From Gorsachius magnificus (taxonomy: Eukaryota; Chordata; Aves; Pelecaniformes; Ardeidae), in assembly GCA_034008185.1 (NCBI GenBank), contig CM067109.1, forward strand, positions 31,466,885-31,530,884: a stretch of DNA of 64,000 nt. The letters are read 5' to 3'. This document shows positions 58,201-64,000 of this stretch, piece by piece. Below the pieces are notes generated by a model. The model was not told the DNA's origin. It made no database searches and saw only the letters and a list, made by a program, of their open reading frames with translations. The translations under genes and the position numbers were made by a program. How positions within the stretch are numbered: the first letter of the stretch is position 1; each line of letters begins with the position of its first letter.

Positions 58201-61200
58201 CAATGACTAAATCTGCAAATTTGGATTTAGATAAAAATGAGCTTATTTCCTCTTCAAATGCACAATCACTGAGGCTTCTAAGTGAGGGAGCAGTTTGGTT
58301 TCAGTCCCCATGTCAATTAAAATTTAGTCTTTGCATATAATTTAGACTATAACCAAGCCATATATGGGTAAAACCCTGGAATTGCCCCATTTATGTCACT
58401 TGTGACTGATTTTTTTTTGCACCTGCTTTTCTGTGAATAGCCCTATTTTTGTGCTACGCAGCTGATTTATTGAGAGAGACCTTGACTTTCTGTCTTTCAA
58501 CAGACTTCAGGTGGACCTGAGCTGGGATGGGGGTGGAGCCTGGTGGACCAGGGATGATCAAGAGCATAAGAGACCTGACGCTCTGGGTCCATAGCTGTGA
58601 GTGAAATGGAAGCTACCTACCTAGCTCCTTCATATTAAAAGCTGGTCTAATTATATCTAGCTAGATCTAGGTCCCTGTATTTTTTTCATTTCAAATTCAG
58701 GTTCATAGAGTATTGGATAGGATCTTTTTGAACCCACAGGGCTGTAAGTTTAGATGACCAAGGGTCTTCAGGAGTCCAAATTTTTGTGTAACTTGGTCTA
58801 ACTTTACAGTGGCTGTGACTTCTATGTATTAGTGTTAACAGGGTGGCCTTTCACAGCTGCACAGGCTAAATTTTAGCAATTGGATTATCCTACTTACCCT
58901 TCTCTGTGCCTTTGCTTTAGTGAATTACACTTAGCAATGCAAGCTTTTAAGAGAGGAAGTAGAAAAATATTTCAATATAATCCAGCTGTTGCTAATGCAA
59001 TCTCATTTTTCCTTCAAATGTCAGAGAACCAATACATCATGAGTTGAAAATGTGCATTGCAGATGCATGCTTGTTTCCGTTACAGCACGGTCAAATGCTA
59101 GTCTGTCCTTTTGAGGATTCAAAGCTAGCTACTAGTTTGGTTTTACTCTTCCCTGACTTCTGTTTGCAGAATATTAGGTCATTGAAAGCTGTGGGAGCTT
59201 AGTTACTAGAAAATTAGAACACAGTGTCTCAATATTCTGTATTCTTAACACAGAGCTATTTTCTTAGTCCAGGTGCATTTCTGAAGACTGTTTAGCAGCA
59301 GTGTTTTTAGTGTGGCAGACTTGCAAGGAACTGAGTGGGATGGAGGAGGACATGAATACTGATGAAACTGCATTGAAGAAGAGCTCTGTCCATTGCAGGG
59401 TTAGTGGAGTCTGCATGTGTCATTGACTTGCATTTTCTCTGTGGTTATCTGCATCACATCCTTTGAAGTGAAAAGTGTACAGCTGCAATTCAGACTATAT
59501 CAGTGATGTTATTGTATTTTTCATTTCTTATGACTAGAACGTGACTTGAAGGAGGACTGACATCTAGCTGCAGAGTAGCCTCAGTGAATGTGTGTGATGG
59601 AGACCACACAGACATTTTTCACATCAGAAACTTGTAATTTTGGCACTGCTGGAACTCCATACTCAGTGAGTGACCTGTGATGGTCCTTGGGCTCCATGCT
59701 GAGCAAGTGCGACTTATCACAGGTTTCCTCAGGCCTGTTTGGTGTGGGACAGGGGGTAGATGCACCATAGATCTCAAATACAGGAATGCTTCGCTTTTGA
59801 GCACTCTATGGTCCTTGGCCCAAGTTAAGCCCCCAGAGTGAGGAGGTGGTGGAGACTTAGGGACCCCAGAGCAACATTGATGGAAGTCAGCAGACCCAGC
59901 GGGCCACTAAATTGAATATGCTGGAAGGGAAAAAAAAATCCACTCCCCAAACAAGTGTCCCCCGCCCTGCTCTTCCAAAGCCCTTACATCAGGCTGAAAG
60001 GCTGGCACATACTTCTGGTTGGAGTCCTCGGCTCTGAGCCTTTTCTGTGTCTCTGAGCAAGATTAATGTCTCTCCCTCATTTAACAAAAAACAGTATTTG
60101 TGCCAAACTTAAAGGAAGGTTTTGTACCTGAGTATCAAAACATCTTTGCATGCACAGTATTTGGATCTAAAAGGGAGGGGGGTATGTCTGTTGCTTGCAG
60201 AGAAAAAGAACTGATTTAGCTTTGACATGCAAACGTTGGGTGATTAGAAAAAGACGGATGGATGCAAGCAGTGCTATCCAGTATCAACACTTCTGTGCCC
60301 AAAAGTGTTCTGTGTGGAATTTTCCCAGTTGTACAGTACCTGCAAGGTTAGGACTCACAAGCCAGCCAGGCAAGAAAAGTCCCAAGTGCAAAACTTGAAC
60401 TGAAATATGAAATGAGGTGCTATGGTCATGTTGGAATTGAGGTGGATGTTCTCCTGCATGGGGCCGTTTTCCGACTGCAGACTGTTAGGTTTGTTAGGGG
60501 AAGATGTGCCTTAGTGGTTAAATCAGGCACCTCAAGAATATGGAAATGCTGTGATTTGCTATTTAAAGTCATCCTCAGGTGCCTAATGTCCTTTGGGATC
60601 TTCTGAGAAGTCTTATCAACTTAATCTTTTAAACTCCCAAGTCCTTTGAATGTACTTCTATACTGTAAAAATGTGGGACTGTACAAAGGTCCTGATCACC
60701 TTGCAGGCTCCTTTCTTTAGCCTCATTCCTAAATAATTTCTGTGACACCTCAGATGAGGAAATTTGATGACCCTGTGCTGCTCAATGCTTGGCAGTAGGT
60801 TTTCACACATTTGTATTATTAGGAGGCCAGGCATCACTGAGCAGAACAGATTTAGTTGCAGTAACCTTTTCTAAAATTGTCCTGCTAATAAATTAGTCTC
60901 TCAGCAGAATTGTACCAGAGCTATGTGCAATCCCATGCTGTATCGTCTTCTGTTTCAATGCATACTGGTAAATGCAGGGGATAAGCTTTGGACTTACATC
61001 TTTCCCATTCATGGTTATTGGGAGATGATGGCAAAAACTACCTCAGTCCGACTTATGAACCAGTGCCATAAATTTGCTTTTTCGCTAACTCCTCCTTCAG
61101 TCAGGCTCCAAGTCTTGCAAATCACAGTGCTGTGCCAGCACACAGTGTGCTTAATAATAGTGTGTAAGGATGCAGGTACACAAAACCCTGCCTTTCTACT

Positions 61201-62087
61201 CGTTGTTGGGTGTTTTAACAAAGTGCAGCAGGAAGCATAAAGCAGTGGAAGAAGTTCTTTCAATGGGGTATTCATACTTTACATTAGCCATGAGGTCTCA
61301 AAAGATTTGTTAAAATTTTTTTAAGGCATAATAATTTTGATTTTTTACCTCAGTTGCAATTTTGGTATCACAGTCTTTATATTAAGAAGGGATTATGGAA
61401 ATCAAAGAAACTGCATCAAAGTGTGGTGAAAATGGCAATTATTACGGAGATCGGTTTCATTAAAAGTAAAGAATAAAGTAGCTTTAAATAATCTGCTTTA
61501 AAATGCAACTTGCATTTAGAATGTGAGTAATATGAGTAATTTTTTTTAATACAAAGGGAACAGAGCACTAGATCATGTAAAATAAGCAGTATAAAGCTTG
61601 GATATGCCTTTAGACTGCTGCATTGCTCTTAACTGGAAACACTTGTAGATTTTGCTTTGCTTTTGGTGTGCAGAATACCCATGGTTGCTTTTCAGTGCCT
61701 AGCTTCTTAACACAGTTCCGGCTTGAAGAGAAACGTGTTGTGAAACATCCTCAAAACTGCAGAGCTCCAGCTCTGAAGTTCTCAGCCTGTTTCAAGTTGT
61801 CCTTTCCCTTCTGCTAGGTTACTCCTTCTTTCAAGACCTTCTGATATACAAAAGGTAAACAAGAGTGACAGCCATCCTGTGAGTGAGGATCACACAGATA
61901 TTAACTCAAGAAATTGCCAGAAAAAATTCAAATGTTTCTTCTTTGTGAAATAGAGTATTTTGAATTGTAGCTGCTCCCAAGAGCAATGTTACTAGAGTTT
62001 ACCTTCCAGTTGACTACAGAAGTTAGTGAGTAAACACAACCTCTAAATACGAAATAAAATGAGACAGGTTGATACAAATATTTTACA
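55208..62087. other. Intergenic DNA
   Basis: It holds a moderately GC-rich patch at 55740-56200 with overlapping frames on both strands (55748-56167 +, 55758-56111 -), no recognisable protein family, and homopolymers near 56693-56703 and 57251-57267. No gene is supported. Confidence 0.55.
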
Positions 62088-64000
62088 TTTATTGGAAGAG
62101 TACAGTAAAATGGGGACTATAGACTCATTAGGGGTAACTGGTCCATAGGAAAAGACAAAGGACTATTCAAAAATGGCCTGCAGTTTACAAGAATACTGAA
62201 ATTCTGTTTTGTAACAGCCTAGGAAAATAAAAAGATAACTTGAGTTCAAAAGTGTAACTTTAAAGTATATAAAAAATTGGCAAATAAATAAAGTTAAAAT
62301 GCAGATCTATTTAAAATTATAAAGGACAGACAACTGGCAACTGTATTACATAGTTATCATTTTCAGACTTGCTTAAAAGCCAGATAAACTCACAAATGTT
62401 GTTTTCCTTTTTTTTTTTTTTTCATGTGTACTTTTGGGAAGAGGCACCCATTTCCAGTGTTATGTATTATTGATCTGTTTCAGAAATATATTATTTTTAA
62501 ACAACAAAGAGTATAAAAGGTGCTTTACCTGATGTTAAGCTTGCTGGTGCACAATTTGGCACAAAATTGAATATAAATCTAAACAAGTTTGCAAATGGTA
62601 TCTGCGCCCCACTGAAGGTTACTGGTGTCAAAAGCCTTGCATGTGCTAGGAGGTTGGTGAATGAACCTTCCCTCCTTCCCCAGCACCCCTCCACTGTTTT
62701 CAGATGCCTACAATTATGGAAAGGAAAAGTAACACATGCAACTGAAGAAACATCAGACCAAGTTTCATCTCTCAAAGTCATTTGAACATACATATACCTA
62801 GACATTCCTTTAACAGAAGGGACAAGAGAGGTGTTTATTACTGGCTTTCAGTCCTCAAAATTTCTTTGTAGGAGTCTGCCTGTCTTTTGTGTCCTGTGTG
62901 ACGAGTCTATGTCATCATTTTTTTCCTATTACATGTTTTTAGCATTTTGGAGAAAATTAGGTGGGAAGCTTGGTGGAAAAAACAAGCTCACTTACCCGTT
63001 ACAGGTAATGATACAATTAACAGTGGAAAAAGATATGTTTCTTCTAGTTGTTCCATCTATTGAAGACTTTGAATCTGTGACATGACCAAGCAGGAGATGG
63101 AAGGAAGGAAAATAATGCAGAGACTCCCCATTGTATAACACATTTCTGCATTTCGTGACAGAGGAAAAAAAATGTCACTGCTTCTCCTTAAGCACTACAA
63201 CATCAGGTGATTTAAGGAATTAGCCAGTGATATAGCAAACTTCCAGTCTCCAGTAGATTCATTAGTGACTTGTAGTGAGTGTAGGTGTATTACAAAGAGG
63301 GCCATGCCGACTTCAAGACCTTCTCTATGGCCTCCGGGCTGCATCCATGCTACATATCAGAATTGCTGACAGCACCTGAATTGGCTGCTTGAACTCAGCA
63401 GTTCCCTTCCCTGACAAACAAGAGAGGAAGGAAGGTACAGTTCTACCTTCCTCTTGACTTCAGGTCAAATAAAATATATTCCTCTTGCAGAGATATCCTG
63501 AGCAAGGAATACTGCTGTTCAAACTGTATAACACATTTTCATTTAAACAATTACTTTAGTGATATCTAAAATGCATTAAGCCATATCAGCTCAGATACCT
63601 AGTGAAAGATCAGTTCCCTGTGGACTTTTACTGACTTATCAATATTTAGCTTCTGAAGCTGCAAGTTTAAGCACTTCATGGTGGTGGTGGTGGGGTATAA
63701 TTACCAGTGTAAGTAAATATGATGTATAGACGTCAAATTTCTGAAACTGAAATGGATGACAATAATGAAAACTAACACTATTTGGAAAGGTCTGTTAAGA
63801 AGAAGTTTACAACAAGTCTTAGAATTAAGTCACTGCTGTTAATTCTAAAGATATTGTTTGGATCTGGTCTGACAGCAAAATCATTCCTTTTTCAAGGAGC
63901 ATATTTATCTTTACATTGTTCCCGAGCAGGATGCTCTGTATCATAAACTAGGCTGTCAGGAGTGTTGTTTTTCTGACAGCATTTATGATATGGACAATTC
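62088..64000. other. Intergenic DNA, possibly 3'-UTR-like on the minus strand
   Basis: TTTATT at 62088-62093 reads AATAAA on the minus strand, with AT-rich DNA to its right (62090-62560). A convergent gene would end here. I looked for minus-strand kinase codons of FER, the expected neighbour, and found none. Confidence 0.3.

Noticed and set aside
63300..63400. Possible FER kinase exon on the minus strand, because of locally higher GC and an apparent T-A-P-E string on the other strand
   Set aside because: All three minus frames contain stops or lack kinase motifs; the string is on the wrong strand.
1..64000. CRISPR arrays, bacterial operons, phage or defence systems
   Set aside because: The sequence is vertebrate nuclear DNA; no regularly spaced repeats or prokaryotic genes were seen.

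Overview
The window is vertebrate nuclear DNA, almost certainly from a bird. It is AT-rich and mostly non-coding, with GT-AG introns, CR1 LINE copies ending in the TCATAGAATCATAGAAT octamer tail, and avian LTR fragments. The LTR family at 38.3 kb is one I remember from many non-galliform birds, which suggests a neoavian species; I cannot name it.

Left 12 kb: the 3' part of one protein-coding gene on the + strand. Six coding exons (440-625, 2072-2257, 4477-4588, 10246-10360, 10651-10766, 11957-12088) join in one open frame of 281 complete residues plus stop. They encode the C-terminal part of Praja-2 (PJA2), an E3 ubiquitin ligase, including a canonical RING-H2 finger. The 5' part, with the start codon, lies left of the window. 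One intron carries an ERV-type LTR (3430-4351) with a 64-bp CR1 stub inside it. An AU-rich probable 3' UTR follows the stop. From remembered synteny (PJA2 beside FER, on chicken chromosome Z) the window may be Z-linked, but no FER exon was recognised.

15.4-16.3 kb: a CR1 fragment abutting an LTR fragment. 20.1-21.9 kb: a long, little-decayed CR1 copy whose reverse-transcriptase frame is broken once. 30.1-38.9 kb: a hub of retroelements. It holds a CR1 with an internal inverted segment, two further CR1 copies (one about 3.2 kb, reaching the endonuclease domain and the 5' region), and an LTR fragment and an LTR in opposite orientations side by side. 47.9 kb: a short CR1 tail.

The rest (16.3-20.1, 21.9-30.1, 38.9-47.9 and 48.2-64 kb) is intergenic. 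I see simple repeats, homopolymers and a few unexplained open frames there, and no gene I can support. I found no CRISPR array, operon, tRNA, rRNA or defence system. The unusual content is structural: rearranged, nested and inverted retroelements, plus a few orphan ORFs.
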